DNA of 33,160 nucleotides from Vicingaceae bacterium (GCA_019429185.1 JAHYJH010000021.1:1-33160), one strand, 5' to 3'. Positions 24,472 through 33,160 are shown, numbered from the stretch's first letter. Notes: generated by a model not told the origin, from the sequence alone. Program-made: numbers and translations.

Positions 24472-25076
24472 TTAACTATTTTCAACTAACTTGTAAATAG
24501 CTGGAAATCGGTGTTTGAAATATTCAGGTAATTTATCAGACATCAGAACAACTTCATTCTCCTCAATTTGCAACATATTTGTATAAACATCATTTTGTTT
24601 TGAATTATCAACAAATAAAATATTATCAAAAAACCGAAAATGCAAATTTACATTCTTATATCCCGCTTTCCACTTAAAATTAACTGTTTTATCATCAACA
24701 AAATGCCCTTTAAACTCTGTTCACACTTGAATCCTATGTCTTGCTATTTCTTGATTATCAATACAAAAGAAAATTAAATTGATTTGGTATCCTTGATTTT
24801 AAATTTCTCAGCCCAGTATAATGGATTAGTATCAAAGTTAGTTTCGTAACAAAAATCCGATTTATTAAACAACGCTTTTTCTATTGCCAATTCAAAATCT
24901 TTTGTTGTTTTATCTTTTGCAAACTTTTCTCGTAATTCACTATCAGGTAAACAATTATAATGTTCGAGAAATAATCTGTCGTAGTCAAATGAAACTAAAT
25001 CATCTGATAAAAAAGTTGATGCAAAGGTTGATTTTCCTGCTCCATTACAACCTGCTATAATAATCAAGCTAGGCAT
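24472..25076 (-). pseudogene. Zeta-toxin-like kinase, broken
   Basis: The first 100 residues read as a zeta-type P-loop kinase: Walker A is GCNGAGKST at 9-17, then DYDRLF and SDFCYETNF. The frame then stops at TAA because one base is missing (about 24783-24790); in the next frame NLIFFCIDNQEIARHRIQV continues the fold and meets an in-frame TGA. After it the same frame resumes with FKGHFVDDKTVNFKWK and ends at 24472 with the expected C-terminus. Two independent lesions argue for real decay. Intact relatives phosphorylate UDP-sugars or other small molecules as toxins. The ATG overlaps the stop of a small upstream ORF. Confidence 0.85.
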
Positions 25077-25236
25077 TAGATTTTAATGCCCTATTCAATT
25101 GTTGACTAAGTTTTCCTTCTTTTTTTCTAATCTGAAATAATTCTTCTCTTGGAATAATTTGACTATTCAAAATATTTCGAGCTTTACTCATTTGTTGAAT
25201 AACTCTTATACCTGTTATCAATTTTTCTTTACACAT
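25069..25236 (-). CDS. Small ORF upstream of the zeta-like gene, candidate antitoxin
   Basis: A 55-residue ORF (MCKEKLITGIRVIQQMSKAR to QQLNRALKSNA), helical and basic, ending in TAG that overlaps the ATG of the zeta-like pseudogene by 8 nt. The order (small gene first, kinase second, with overlap) is that of many antitoxin-toxin pairs. The ORF is intact although its partner is broken. I do not recognise a family; function is inferred only from position. Confidence 0.6.
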   Translation of the reverse strand: MCKEKLITGIRVIQQMSKARNILNSQIIPREELFQIRKKEGKLSQQLNRALKSNA

Positions 25237-25320
25237 AACACAAAATTACAAAATAATCAATACAATCAGTTCATTCTACACTCACGAAATTTCAAAGGAA
25301 TGAATTGTCTTGTTTACTAA

Positions 25321-25478
25321 GGGTCTGTAATGAAATAAACTATACATTTAGCCTTGCTCTTTTGCTCGCTAATTGCGTTGAAAATACTCGCCATAGCGTT
25401 GCTATGTCTGTGTTTTTCGTCTTATTAGCAAACAAAATAACTTCGCCTATTCTGTACACTTTATTTCATTACAGACCC
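25321..25478. mobile_element. MITE-like element 2 (158 bp) with perfect TIRs
   Basis: Terminal inverted repeats GGGTCTGTAATGAAATAAA are perfect over 19 bp (25321-25339 and 25460-25478) and extend imperfectly to about 26 bp. The flanks are TAA on both sides (25318-25320 and 25479-25481), a probable 3-bp target duplication. There is no coding capacity. Interior hairpins include CATAGC-GTT-GCTATG. The element lies 10 bp from the ald stop. A 3-bp TNA duplication recalls IS5/IS1031-type transposition, but that is inference. Confidence 0.85.
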
Positions 25479-25488
25479 TAACAAATTA

Positions 25489-26703
25489 TCACATTGCCAT
25501 CAACAACAAATTAATGTCTTTGTAAGGCAAGTTAAAAGTCTCAGCTAAGTATTTATTGGTTAGTACTCCTTTATAAATATATACGCCATTTTGAATTCCT
25601 ACATAGGATTTTATCATAGATTCAATTCCACCATATTCTCCTGCATCTAAAATAGTTGGAGCGATTACATTGCTTAGTGCATAAGAAGCCGTTCTTGCAA
25701 CTCTTGATGCTATGTTTGGAACACAATAATGAATCACTCCATGTTTTGTAAAAACAGGTGCTTGATGGCTTGTTAATTCAGAAGTTTCTACACATCCTCC
25801 TTTATCAATACTAACATCTACAATAACTGAAAAGTTTTTCATTTTTTCAACCATTTCCTCTGTAACAACAATAGGTGCTCTGCCTATTTTACTACTTATT
25901 GCACCAATAACTACATCAGCCGATTTTAATGATTTCATCAATACTTTAGGTTGAAGTATTGATGTTTGTAAGCGTTGCCCGATAACATCCTGAACCCTTC
26001 TCAATTTATGAATGTTGTTGTCAAAAATTTTTACAGATGCACCTAAACCTATAGCTGCTCGGGCAGCATATTCACCTACGGTTCCTGCCCCTAAAATAAC
26101 TACTTCTGTGGGTGATATACCTGAAATACCTCCAAACATTTGTCCTTGTCCTTTTCGTTCACTATTCAAATATTCTGCAGCAATTAATATTGCCGTATTC
26201 CCTGCAATTTCACTCATGGCAGTTACAATGGGTAAAACACCATCGGGGTCTTTTATAAAATCAAAAGCAATAGCAGTTATTTTTTTTGAAATTAGTTTTT
26301 TTATGAAATCTTTTGGTTGAATCGGTAATTGCAACGCAGATATAAGCAATTGACCGTGTTGCATCATATCTAATTCTTCTATTGTTGGAGGCTCAACTTT
26401 TAGTATCATGGTTGCCTTATATACTTCTTCCGTTCCATAAACAATTTGAGCTCCTGCCTCACTATAATCTCTATCACTAAAACTACAACCTTCTCCTGCT
26501 CCTGTTTCAATGATTACTTCATGTCCATTATTAACTAACAAAGCAACAGCATCAGGAACGAGCGTAATTCGTTTTTCTTGCATGGAAGTCTCTTTGGGTA
26601 TTCCTATTTGCAAATTACTTTTCTTTATAGCTATTTCAAGTGTTTCTTCTTGAGGCATAAAACCATGAGCTAAGGATTTGAGTAAGTCATCTGATGTGGA
26701 CAT
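25489..26703 (-). CDS. ald: Alanine dehydrogenase (Bacteroidota type)
   Basis: An NAD-dependent enzyme interconverting L-alanine and pyruvate plus ammonia. The 404 residues start with an extension of about 30 residues, then the family opening IGIPKETSMQEKRITLVP, the substrate-domain Lys near 102 in LKVEPP, a Rossmann GAGTVGEYAARAAIGLGASV at 205-224 and SIDKGGCVET later. The His that classical enzymes have after the KVEPP strand is not obvious here (ISALQLP), as I recall for Bacteroidota homologues. The distinction from a transhydrogenase alpha-like protein rests on length and C-terminus. Its own -7 box lies downstream of tsaE. Confidence 0.88.
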   Translation of the reverse strand: MSTSDDLLKSLAHGFMPQEETLEIAIKKSNLQIGIPKETSMQEKRITLVPDAVALLVNNGHEVIIETGAGEGCSFSDRDYSEAGAQIVYGTEEVYKATMILKVEPPTIEELDMMQHGQLLISALQLPIQPKDFIKKLISKKITAIAFDFIKDPDGVLPIVTAMSEIAGNTAILIAAEYLNSERKGQGQMFGGISGISPTEVVILGAGTVGEYAARAAIGLGASVKIFDNNIHKLRRVQDVIGQRLQTSILQPKVLMKSLKSADVVIGAISSKIGRAPIVVTEEMVEKMKNFSVIVDVSIDKGGCVETSELTSHQAPVFTKHGVIHYCVPNIASRVARTASYALSNVIAPTILDAGEYGGIESMIKSYVGIQNGVYIYKGVLTNKYLAETFNLPYKDINLLLMAM

Positions 26704-26746
26704 ATCTTTTGGTATTAAATGAGTTTGGAAAAACTATTAATTGCTA

Positions 26747-26754
26747 CAAATTTA
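26747..26754 (-). promoter_or_regulatory. -7 box (TAAATTTG) for ald
   Basis: The minus strand reads TAAATTTG about 43 nt before the ald ATG, in the 62-nt gap after tsaE, suggesting that ald can be transcribed separately. Confidence 0.5.
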
Positions 26755-26765
26755 TAAAATACAAT

Positions 26766-27200
26766 TTACTCTTCTATGGTTATTTTACGTTTATTATTTA
26801 TAAGTGTTTGTATGTTGATTTTCAAACAGTTTTTTGGCAACAAACCAACTATCTTTTCTGGCCATTCAATGAAACAAAGATTTCCACTATATAAATAATC
26901 TTCCACTCCAATATCATAAGCTTCTAGTTCGTTTTCTATTCGATAAAAATCGAAATGATATATTTTTTTATTGTCTTGTGTTACGTATTCATTAACAATC
27001 GAAAATGTAGGGCTTTGAATGTTGTCAATCACTTTTAGTTGGTTGCACAATTGTTTAATTAGTGTTGTTTTGCCTACTCCCATTTCTGCATAAAATGCAA
27101 CAACTTTATGATTTCCTATTGCTTCTATCAACTGCTGAGCTATTTCAGGAAGTTCTTCTAATGTAAAAGCATTGAGTTTTATTTCTGGCACTTGATTCAT
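26766..27200 (-). CDS. tsaE: tRNA t6A biosynthesis ATPase TsaE
   Basis: A 144-residue P-loop ATPase that regulates the TsaB-TsaD complex in making N6-threonylcarbamoyl-adenosine on ANN-reading tRNAs. The Walker A is AEMGVGKTT at 38-46, then the switch-like SPTFSIVNEY, and FCFIEW-type phrase LCFIEWPEKI. Length is standard. Together with miaA and cca in the same run, it forms a tRNA maturation set. It follows the GT-C-like gene by 18 nt. Confidence 0.95.
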   Translation of the reverse strand: MNQVPEIKLNAFTLEELPEIAQQLIEAIGNHKVVAFYAEMGVGKTTLIKQLCNQLKVIDNIQSPTFSIVNEYVTQDNKKIYHFDFYRIENELEAYDIGVEDYLYSGNLCFIEWPEKIVGLLPKNCLKINIQTLINNKRKITIEE

Positions 27201-27218
27201 ATTTAGATATATAATTTT

Positions 27219-28547
27219 TTATTTTTTCAAAATTAAGGCATTATTCAACTCAAAATATCTTTTTAAATCTACATTCAAAAAGTGCGTAGTATCAGTAGTT
27301 ATTTCTGCCGATGGCAAATATCCCGAATGAGGTAAGGGCTTTAAATAAATAGGTTTTTGATGCTTGATGGTTGTTTTTATTTTTGCTAACTCATCCATAC
27401 GCTTATCATAAGCTCTTGCATAGTTGTTGTGAATTTGAAAGGTAATTACAACAAACACAATCATTCCTATTGTATTTATTGCTAAAATAACTTTTTTCAG
27501 TTTTTCTGAAATATAAATTTCACTTCCTAATAAAAATAAATACCTAATTAGTAATATTACTATTAAAACTGAAGAAACTGTGGTTATTCTTTCTGGCGAC
27601 AACGCACCTAAAGGAATTACTGCAATTAAATGGTTAATAAAAACAACAATGCCAATTATTATGCATGAATACACGAGTTCTTTTAAAGGTCGGAAATTAT
27701 TTTTGTTGGTTCTTTTAATCGTTAAGAATGTTATTGGTAGCACTAAAAATAAAGCTGGTAAAAATGTTTTATGAAATTGGAAAAATAATGTTTTAACAGT
27801 TGCATAACCAGTATAAAGAATAACATTTTGCCAACTAAGGTCGGGTGTTATGTTATCTCTTATTGCTGTTCCGTTTCCTAAATAGTTTATTAAAAAACAT
27901 ATTGTCAATATTATAGATGATATTAATAATGGCATTTTTTGTTTACTATTTCTAAATACTAAAAACCAACATATAAACATTAATAAGATAATTGTCATAG
28001 CTTCATTAGATCCTGGAATTGCCATTGATGCCATAATTAATATCAACCAATCTATTAATGATTTTTCTTTATTAATAAAAACACTTAATAAAAAAAGCAA
28101 TGCTATAGTACTAGACATATATATAGCCACACCAGAATACCAAAACCAAACATCACTTATAGCCTTTGAAGCAAAGAAAAATACAGTAAGAATAAGAAAG
28201 GATAAAAGATTTAGATTACTTATTTTTAATTGATAAAACAATGTTACTTTTCTTAACAACCTGTTTATTCCTGAGTAAAGTAATAATATAGAAATTGAAT
28301 TAAAAAAAATTAAAAAATATGGAGAATCACCCCACTGAATAAACCATGCTAATATCCAATTTGAAAAAAACCTGCCGTTCCACTCAAATTGCAAGTGGTA
28401 AAATATTTCATAAGGAGTTTTAGTTTTTATAGCGTATAAAAAGTAAAAATCATCTGCGACAAAACGATTAAAATAGGCTATTGAAGCAAAAAAAACTAGC
28501 CAAAGAAGTGTTTGAATATAAAGATATGGACGTATGGAAAATGTCAT
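27219..28547 (-). CDS. Multi-spanning membrane protein, GT-C-like (DUF6056-type)
   Basis: A 442-residue protein with about ten predicted membrane helices and an N-terminal loop RFVADDFYFLYAIK after the first helix. Acidic residues (DD) at this position, followed by WNGRFFSNW, are the usual arrangement in GT-C fold glycosyltransferases, and the overall style recalls DUF6056 proteins. It might use a lipid-linked sugar in envelope glycosylation, but no specific family was confirmed. It is placed between miaA (16 nt) and tsaE (18 nt), so it is likely cotranscribed. Confidence 0.75.
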   Translation of the reverse strand: MTFSIRPYLYIQTLLWLVFFASIAYFNRFVADDFYFLYAIKTKTPYEIFYHLQFEWNGRFFSNWILAWFIQWGDSPYFLIFFNSISILLLYSGINRLLRKVTLFYQLKISNLNLLSFLILTVFFFASKAISDVWFWYSGVAIYMSSTIALLFLLSVFINKEKSLIDWLILIMASMAIPGSNEAMTIILLMFICWFLVFRNSKQKMPLLISSIILTICFLINYLGNGTAIRDNITPDLSWQNVILYTGYATVKTLFFQFHKTFLPALFLVLPITFLTIKRTNKNNFRPLKELVYSCIIIGIVVFINHLIAVIPLGALSPERITTVSSVLIVILLIRYLFLLGSEIYISEKLKKVILAINTIGMIVFVVITFQIHNNYARAYDKRMDELAKIKTTIKHQKPIYLKPLPHSGYLPSAEITTDTTHFLNVDLKRYFELNNALILKK

Positions 28548-28563
28548 AATATATATATCGTAA

Positions 28564-29475
28564 TTATTTAGTTATTAGTTTTTTTTCTATAAATTCTATT
28601 ATTTCAGTTTGTTGATTGGGATGAAACCATTTATAATCTGCTGAACGCTTAAACCAAGCAATTTGTCTTTTGGCATATCTACGAGAGTTTACTTTAATTT
28701 TTTCTATGGCTTGTTCTAACGTAGTTTGCTTTTCCAAGTAATCAAATAATTCCTTATACCCTACTGTATTTAAGGCGTTTTTATTCTTAAAAGGTAAAAC
28801 GCTTTCAACCTCAGCCAATAAACCCATTTCCATCATTTCATCAACTCGTTGATTAATGCGTTTATTTAACGCTTCTTTCGGACGATTAAGTGCTATTTTT
28901 ATTACATTAAAATTTCTTAGTTGCTGTTTTCCTTTTCTCAGTTTTGAATAAGGTTGTTTTGCTAAAATACAAACTTCAATAGCTCTGATAACTCGTTTGG
29001 TATTATGTAAATCTATTTCATTATAAAAATCGAGATCGAGTTGTTTCAATTTTTCTTGCAACAAACCAATACCATATTTTTGGTAGATTTGGTTTAATTC
29101 TTCTCTTATTTCTGGATTTCCTTCGGGTAAATCAGCATCAAAACCATTACAAATAGCATCAAGATACAACCCAGAGCCTCCTGTTAAAATAACAATAGGA
29201 TGTGTTTGAAATAACTCATTTAAAAGAGGTATAACTTCTTGTTCATACTCGTTTACATTAAAATCTTGATGAATGGAATGTGAATCAACAAAATGATGTT
29301 TCACTCCTTGCATTTCTTCAATTGAAGGTTTTGTTGTCCCAATGCTCAACTCTTTGTAAAATTGCCTGGAATCGGCTGAAATAATTTCAGTATTAAAATG
29401 CTGAGCAAGTTGAATGGATAATAAAGTTTTTCCTACTGCTGTAGGACCTGCTATTACAAGTAAGGTTGCTTGCAT
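28564..29475 (-). CDS. miaA: tRNA dimethylallyltransferase
   Basis: Adds the dimethylallyl group to A37 of tRNAs reading UNN codons. The 303 residues show the P-loop GPTAVGKT at 10-17, then DSRQFYKELSIGTTKP, LTGGSGLYLDAI and the C-terminal RRYAKRQIAWFKR. Length matches the family. The ATG overlaps the stop of the pRiA4b ORF-3-like gene as TAATG, so translation is coupled to it. Confidence 0.97.
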   Translation of the reverse strand: MQATLLVIAGPTAVGKTLLSIQLAQHFNTEIISADSRQFYKELSIGTTKPSIEEMQGVKHHFVDSHSIHQDFNVNEYEQEVIPLLNELFQTHPIVILTGGSGLYLDAICNGFDADLPEGNPEIREELNQIYQKYGIGLLQEKLKQLDLDFYNEIDLHNTKRVIRAIEVCILAKQPYSKLRKGKQQLRNFNVIKIALNRPKEALNKRINQRVDEMMEMGLLAEVESVLPFKNKNALNTVGYKELFDYLEKQTTLEQAIEKIKVNSRRYAKRQIAWFKRSADYKWFHPNQQTEIIEFIEKKLITK

Positions 29476-30026
29476 TATTGATAATCATCAAAATCATCAA
29501 ATCCCTCAAAAATATCATCTTTATAAGGGTCTTCATCTTCAAAATCATCATCTAATCCTTCTAAATGAAGTATTTCTTTCATTATTTCTTCGTCTGATAG
29601 CACGTTGTTTTTAGAATTTTGTTTGGGTGCTTTGCCTTCGCTGTGTACTAATTTTGGAAAATCGCCTTCCTTTTCTTTTATCGAAATTTCGAGTAATTCG
29701 ATAAAGAAATTCCACATATTTAAAAAATCGTACGTGTATAACAAATGGCAACCTATGCAGTTAATTCCTTCTTTTATAGTTGTTTTATTCATTATTAACT
29801 TTTCTTCATCACCTTCAGAAATACCCATATCAAACAAAGAGATTTCTTGTCCTTTGTTCCAATCAAAATCGCTTAAATAAAAAGATGCCATTTGAGAATT
29901 ATCAAAACCAAATGAAGTCAAAATGCAATTATGAAATTCTTCAAAATTTTGATGGCTGTTTATTTCGATGTCACGAAAAACATTTTTTTCTCCTTCTATT
30001 AATACTCTAAATTTATATGTACTCAT
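29475..30026 (-). CDS. Plasmid pRiA4b ORF-3-like protein
   Basis: A 183-residue protein of the pRiA4b ORF-3 / IS1096-passenger-like family: YKFRVLIEGEKNVFRDIEI and the middle FYLSDFDW give the usual pattern, with a later segment YTYDFLNMWNFFIELL. It ends in a very acidic tail (DDFEDEDPYKDD and FEGFDDFDDY). The biochemical function of the family is not established. It precedes miaA with a TAATG overlap. The acidic tail is longer than I would expect but has no stop or frame problem. Confidence 0.85.
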   Translation of the reverse strand: MSTYKFRVLIEGEKNVFRDIEINSHQNFEEFHNCILTSFGFDNSQMASFYLSDFDWNKGQEISLFDMGISEGDEEKLIMNKTTIKEGINCIGCHLLYTYDFLNMWNFFIELLEISIKEKEGDFPKLVHSEGKAPKQNSKNNVLSDEEIMKEILHLEGLDDDFEDEDPYKDDIFEGFDDFDDYQ

Positions 30027-30061
30027 TTTTTAATTATGTGTTAGCAGTTAATGGTTATTAG

Positions 30062-30089
30062 CCCCCTAATCCCCCGAAAGGGGACTTTT
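30062..30089. repeat. CCCCCTAAT/CCCCCGAAAGGGG intergenic hairpin
   Basis: CCCC-GAAA-GGGG makes a GNRA-capped hairpin followed by ACTTTT, in the 85-nt gap between cca and the pRiA4b-like gene. A phrase of this form is a common intergenic repeat in Bacteroidota. The T run follows on the plus strand, whereas the flanking genes are on the minus strand, so a terminator role here is unlikely. Confidence 0.4.
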
Positions 30090-30111
30090 CCATCACCCAA
30101 AGCCTATTTAG

Positions 30112-31569
30112 TTACGGCTGTTTGTTATTTGTTTTTTCTAATCCTAATTCTTTTCCTTTTTTTAGCATAAATTGATAAGCTGCTTCATAGTTATTTTCTA
30201 TATCTCCTTCTAAAATGGCTTCTCTAATTGCATCTTTAATTTTTCCTATTTCCCTACAAGGTTTTAAATTAAATGTTTCCATAATTAACTCGCCCGAAAT
30301 TGGAGGTTGCCAGTTTCGGAGTTGGTCTTTTTCTTCTACTTCTTTAAGTTTTTGTTTAACCATTTCAAAGTTAGCCAAATATTTTTTAACTTTTTCAGGA
30401 TTTTTGGAAGTAATATCTGCACTACAAAGCGTCATTAAATCATCAATGTCTTCGCCTGCTTCAAAAAGTAGCCTCCTAACCGCACTATCACTCACGGTTT
30501 CCTTAACTAAAGCTATTGGTCTAAGATGAAGTAGTACTAATTTCTGCACATATTTCATTTTGTTATCTAACGGAAGTTTAAGTTTTTTAAAGACAGCAGG
30601 AACCATTCTTGCTCCTTTGTCTTCATGTCCATGAAAAGTCCACCCTACTTCATTATCAAATCGTTTAGTAGCTGGTTTGGCAATATCATGCAAAATTGCA
30701 GCCCAACGCAACCAAAGATTATCGGTTTTTAAGGCAATATTATCTAATACTTCAATGGTGTGGTAGAAATTATCTTTGTGTCCTTTTCCATATTTAATTT
30801 CTATACCTTTTAAGTTATCCATTTCTGGAAAAATAATCGCCAACAAGCCTGTATCGAAAAGCAATTTAAAACCTATTGAGGGTTGTTTAGCTAAAATAAT
30901 TTTATTGAGTTCGTCAATAATGCGTTCTTGCGAAACAATTTTAATGCGTTCTTTATTTTTTGTTATAGAATTTAATGAGCTTTTATCAATATTAAAATTA
31001 AGTTGCGTTGAAAAACGTATGGCACGCATCATTCTCAACGGATCGTCTGAATAGGTAATATCTGGATTTAAAGGTGTTTTTAGTACTTTCTTTTGTAAAT
31101 CACCAATACCATTAAATGGGTCTATTAAAGCTCCATAAGTTGCTGTTTGCAAACTCAACGCCATTGCATTTATGGTAAAATCTCTTCGGTTTTGGTCGTC
31201 TTCTAATGTGCCATCTTCTACTATTGGTTTTCGTGAACCTCGTTGGTAAGATTCTTTTCTAGCTCCAACAAATTCTACTTCAAAATCATTATAATTGAGC
31301 ATAGCTGTACCAAAGTTTTTAAAAACAGTTACTTTGGTATTTTTTCCAATTCGTTTGGCTACTTCTTCAGCCAATTCAATTCCAGAACCATTGCAAACAA
31401 TGTCAATGTCTTTACAAGGTCGGTTTAGAAAAAAATCACGAACAAAGCCTCCAATAACATAACTTTCTATATTTAATTTGGCAGAAGCATCACTAATGAG
31501 TTTAAAAACAGGGTTTTCTACTAATTCTTGCAGGGCTGTATGTTGATTTTTTAGGATTATTTTATTCAT
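30112..31569 (-). CDS. cca: CCA-adding tRNA nucleotidyltransferase with HD domain
   Basis: A 485-residue class II nucleotidyltransferase that adds or repairs the 3' CCA of tRNA. Key residues are GGFVRD at 40-45 and DID at 54-56 of the polymerase active site, then [11 protein letters not shown] and [11 protein letters not shown]. The C-terminal half has an HD phosphohydrolase domain with [10 protein letters not shown] and FHGHEDKGA. Whether it adds CCA or poly(A) cannot be settled by sequence reading alone, but the length and single copy favour CCA addition. It starts 5 nt after the DUF5683 stop. Confidence 0.92.
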   Translation of the reverse strand: MNKIILKNQHTALQELVENPVFKLISDASAKLNIESYVIGGFVRDFFLNRPCKDIDIVCNGSGIELAEEVAKRIGKNTKVTVFKNFGTAMLNYNDFEVEFVGARKESYQRGSRKPIVEDGTLEDDQNRRDFTINAMALSLQTATYGALIDPFNGIGDLQKKVLKTPLNPDITYSDDPLRMMRAIRFSTQLNFNIDKSSLNSITKNKERIKIVSQERIIDELNKIILAKQPSIGFKLLFDTGLLAIIFPEMDNLKGIEIKYGKGHKDNFYHTIEVLDNIALKTDNLWLRWAAILHDIAKPATKRFDNEVGWTFHGHEDKGARMVPAVFKKLKLPLDNKMKYVQKLVLLHLRPIALVKETVSDSAVRRLLFEAGEDIDDLMTLCSADITSKNPEKVKKYLANFEMVKQKLKEVEEKDQLRNWQPPISGELIMETFNLKPCREIGKIKDAIREAILEGDIENNYEAAYQFMLKKGKELGLEKTNNKQP

Positions 31570-31574
31570 TTCTA

Positions 31575-32141
31575 CTAAAAACTAAGCGTTAAACTAAAAC
31601 CATTCATAACCTGATTTTGTTGTGTTAATTGAAAAGATGGCTTTAAATTTAAGGATAAATTGTCGTTTTTTGGAAAAGTAAACAAATGTGCATCAACAGT
31701 AGCATCAATAATATTCAACGCATAAAAAACTCCTGCTAAAATAACAGATAAATCTCTGTTTCGTTGATAATAATTAACATTAGATTCGAGATTCTGCACC
31801 GACATAATTCCTTCGTATTTATCAACCGTATTGGGGTCATCATCAACTCTTGCTTTCAGTGCATCTCTAAATTTATTGTAATCACTATTGTTACTTACCG
31901 CAAAAAAGATGGAAGTACCAATTGCACCATAAATGATAGGAATTTTCCAATATTTTTTGTTGTAGGCTTGTCCCAATCCAGGCAAAACTGCACTCATTAA
32001 CGCTGCTTTTCCTGGAGAATGAGGTTTCTCTTTTAATACAATAATGGTATCCGTTTGTGTTGTTGATTGGCAATAAACAAGCTGACTAAAAACAAAACAC
32101 AAAACAAATGTGAGTATATGTAGAATTGAAAATTTATTCAT
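31575..32141 (-). CDS. DUF5683 membrane protein
   Basis: A 188-residue Bacteroidota envelope protein of the DUF5683 family. A signal peptide ([21 protein letters not shown]) is followed by the conserved [31 protein letters not shown], then a second hydrophobic segment, and later NLSVILAG-like [29 protein letters not shown]. Function unknown. It precedes cca by 5 nt, an operon-like arrangement; in many Bacteroidota I recall DUF5683 beside parB and dapB instead. Confidence 0.88.
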   Translation of the reverse strand: MNKFSILHILTFVLCFVFSQLVYCQSTTQTDTIIVLKEKPHSPGKAALMSAVLPGLGQAYNKKYWKIPIIYGAIGTSIFFAVSNNSDYNKFRDALKARVDDDPNTVDKYEGIMSVQNLESNVNYYQRNRDLSVILAGVFYALNIIDATVDAHLFTFPKNDNLSLNLKPSFQLTQQNQVMNGFSLTLSF

Positions 32142-32197
32142 TTTGTGGCGTGTAGCTTATTGTGATGGAGGTGTAAAAATAAAAAATTGTTTTTTTT

Positions 32198-32923
32198 CTA
32201 CATCATAAATCCAATTTTAAATACAATTACATTTTGACTTCTTAAAACCTCCTTAAAAGAAGTGTATTTATTGTTAATTTCTTCCCAATTATTTTTATCA
32301 AACTCAGGTTTTAAAGCGTGTAAAAAATCATCGCATAGTTTTTTTAATGCTTCAGCATCTACTAACTTATTGTAGCTTATCACTTCAAATAAAGAAGTTT
32401 CATCAATTGGGTAATAAAAGCTATGAATTGAAAAAGGTTCTGTTTGTAATAAATCAATTTCTTTATTAGTTAGCTCTGTAATTACGTTTGGATAGATACC
32501 AACCCAATAAAAACCATCAGTAATATCAAATTTATCACAATTATGGCATATGTTAAATTCAACCAACTTTATCTCTTTAATATCTTGTAAATCAATAGTT
32601 TTTAAATTTTCTAAAGAAGTGGCATTTAGATGAAAATCACAATCTTGTGTAAAATCAGATAGTTTTGGAAAAGCCAATGTTAGAACATTAAGATAAACGA
32701 TTAATTTATTTTCTTGGTTAATACAGTTTTTAATAATGAAATCTTTGATAGTTATGTTTTTGAATTCATATTCGGCTTGATAACTGTTATTAAAAACAAA
32801 CCCTTCTGTATAACTATCATCTAAAAGAGTAATGCCTAATTGATATTTAACGCAATTTCCTGCATCAGCATATAGTTTTCCTATCGATAAAATAATTATT
32901 AAAACAACTATAATTTTTCTCAT
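32198..32923 (-). CDS. Secreted hypothetical protein
   Basis: A 241-residue protein with a signal peptide (IIVVLIIILSIGKLYA, probable cleavage after YADA). It has no family I recognise. It holds several Cys (CVKYQLG, IKNCINQ, TQDCDF, ICHNCDKF) and predicted beta-rich segments. A -7 box (TAGCTTTG) lies about 34 nt before the ATG. It ends 56 nt before the DUF5683 start. Confidence 0.7.
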   Translation of the reverse strand: MRKIIVVLIIILSIGKLYADAGNCVKYQLGITLLDDSYTEGFVFNNSYQAEYEFKNITIKDFIIKNCINQENKLIVYLNVLTLAFPKLSDFTQDCDFHLNATSLENLKTIDLQDIKEIKLVEFNICHNCDKFDITDGFYWVGIYPNVITELTNKEIDLLQTEPFSIHSFYYPIDETSLFEVISYNKLVDAEALKKLCDDFLHALKPEFDKNNWEEINNKYTSFKEVLRSQNVIVFKIGFMM

Positions 32924-32957
32924 TTAAGGCTTTTTAGTTTAATTTTCATAGACAACA

Positions 32958-32965
32958 CAAAGCTA
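32958..32965 (-). promoter_or_regulatory. -7 box (TAGCTTTG) for the 32923 gene
   Basis: The minus strand reads TAGCTTTG, matching TAnnTTTG, in front of the secreted hypothetical gene. Confidence 0.45.
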
Positions 32966-33042
32966 ACATAAATTTTTAACTCGGTTTAAAGGAATTATAC
33001 TGAACAAATGCTACCATCTCATTAACTTATCCAACTAGTGCA

Positions 33043-33160
33043 TTAACTTGCAAGTTTCTGTCGGTATTTAACAGTGTTAAAAGCCCAATTAATAGGCTTG
33101 CTTAAGATATTGTTGTAGTAACAGATAAAATCAGCTATTTGTTTTTCCAAACTATCCACC
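33043..33160 (-). mobile_element. C-terminus of an IS630-type transposase, cut by the window end
   Basis: The frame running into the window on the minus strand reads VDSLEKQIADFICYYNNIL, then KPINWAFNTV, ending at a TAA. The pattern F-x2-YYN-x6-KP-x-W is the usual end of IS630/Tc1-mariner-like DDE transposases. The rest of the gene lies beyond position 33160, so its integrity cannot be judged. No terminal inverted repeat was recognised between the stop and 32924. Confidence 0.7.

Overview
This 33-kb window is AT-rich bacterial chromosome that reads as Bacteroidota, most likely a flavobacteria-like lineage. Evidence: repeated matches to the Bacteroidota -7 promoter box TAnnTTTG upstream of genes, weak or absent Shine-Dalgarno sites, families typical of the phylum (DUF5683, GxxExxY, two-component-regulator-type propeller repeats, ORF6N), and palindromic repeats of a kind common in that phylum. 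Species cannot be named from the sequence alone. No tRNA, rRNA or CRISPR array was seen.

Layout. 1-2.5 kb: a small autoregulated-looking operon on the minus strand (XRE regulator, 31-codon ORF, Schlafen/AlbA_2-type ATP-binding protein with a C-terminal KTSC domain), followed by about 0.5 kb of G/T-skewed non-coding DNA. 3-6.5 kb: an MsbA-like ABC exporter and a bifunctional formiminotransferase-cyclodeaminase. 6.7-8.1 kb: a lipoprotein gene, then an accessory scrap heap (C-terminal remnant that looks like a restriction/methylase gene, a chain of eight hairpins, and a truncated REP-associated transposase) that ends exactly at the dapF stop. 8.1-11.6 kb: dapF, a GT4-type glycosyltransferase, a frameshifted ORF6N gene and a GT2 polyprenyl-phosphate-type glycosyltransferase. 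11.7 kb: the 4.5S-type SRP RNA with its own promoter and terminator. 11.9-12.7 kb: a 126-bp duplication carrying a long palindrome, then a small secreted protein. 12.7-17.5 kb: heme synthesis (hemD and a hemA-hemC gene fusion) and typA. 17.7-21.7 kb, plus strand: fmt, GxxExxY, an MFS-like transporter and a propeller-repeat lipoprotein with a non-ATG start. 21.7-23.7 kb: aminotransferase class IV, GmhB-like phosphatase, rhomboid protease. 23.7-25.5 kb: two MITE-like elements bracketing a conserved hypothetical gene and a broken zeta-toxin-like kinase with an intact small partner ORF. 25.5-32.9 kb: a housekeeping run on the minus strand (ald, tsaE, a GT-C-like membrane protein, miaA, a pRiA4b ORF-3-like protein, cca, DUF5683, a secreted hypothetical). 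33.0 kb to the end: the C-terminus of an IS630-type transposase that runs off the window.

How it fits together. Most of the window is housekeeping: tRNA maturation and modification (cca, miaA, tsaE), initiator tRNA formylation (fmt), protein targeting (SRP RNA), tetrapyrrole synthesis (hemA-C, hemD), lysine/peptidoglycan precursor (dapF) and envelope glycosylation. Accessory material sits in short gaps between these genes as decayed mobile and conflict-system fragments. The observations I find most worth checking are the HemA-HemC fusion, the hairpin chain next to the RAYT remnant, the 12-nt repeat read in two frames in the AlbA_2 gene, and the MITE-bracketed broken toxin locus. I do not see a clear new multi-gene system.
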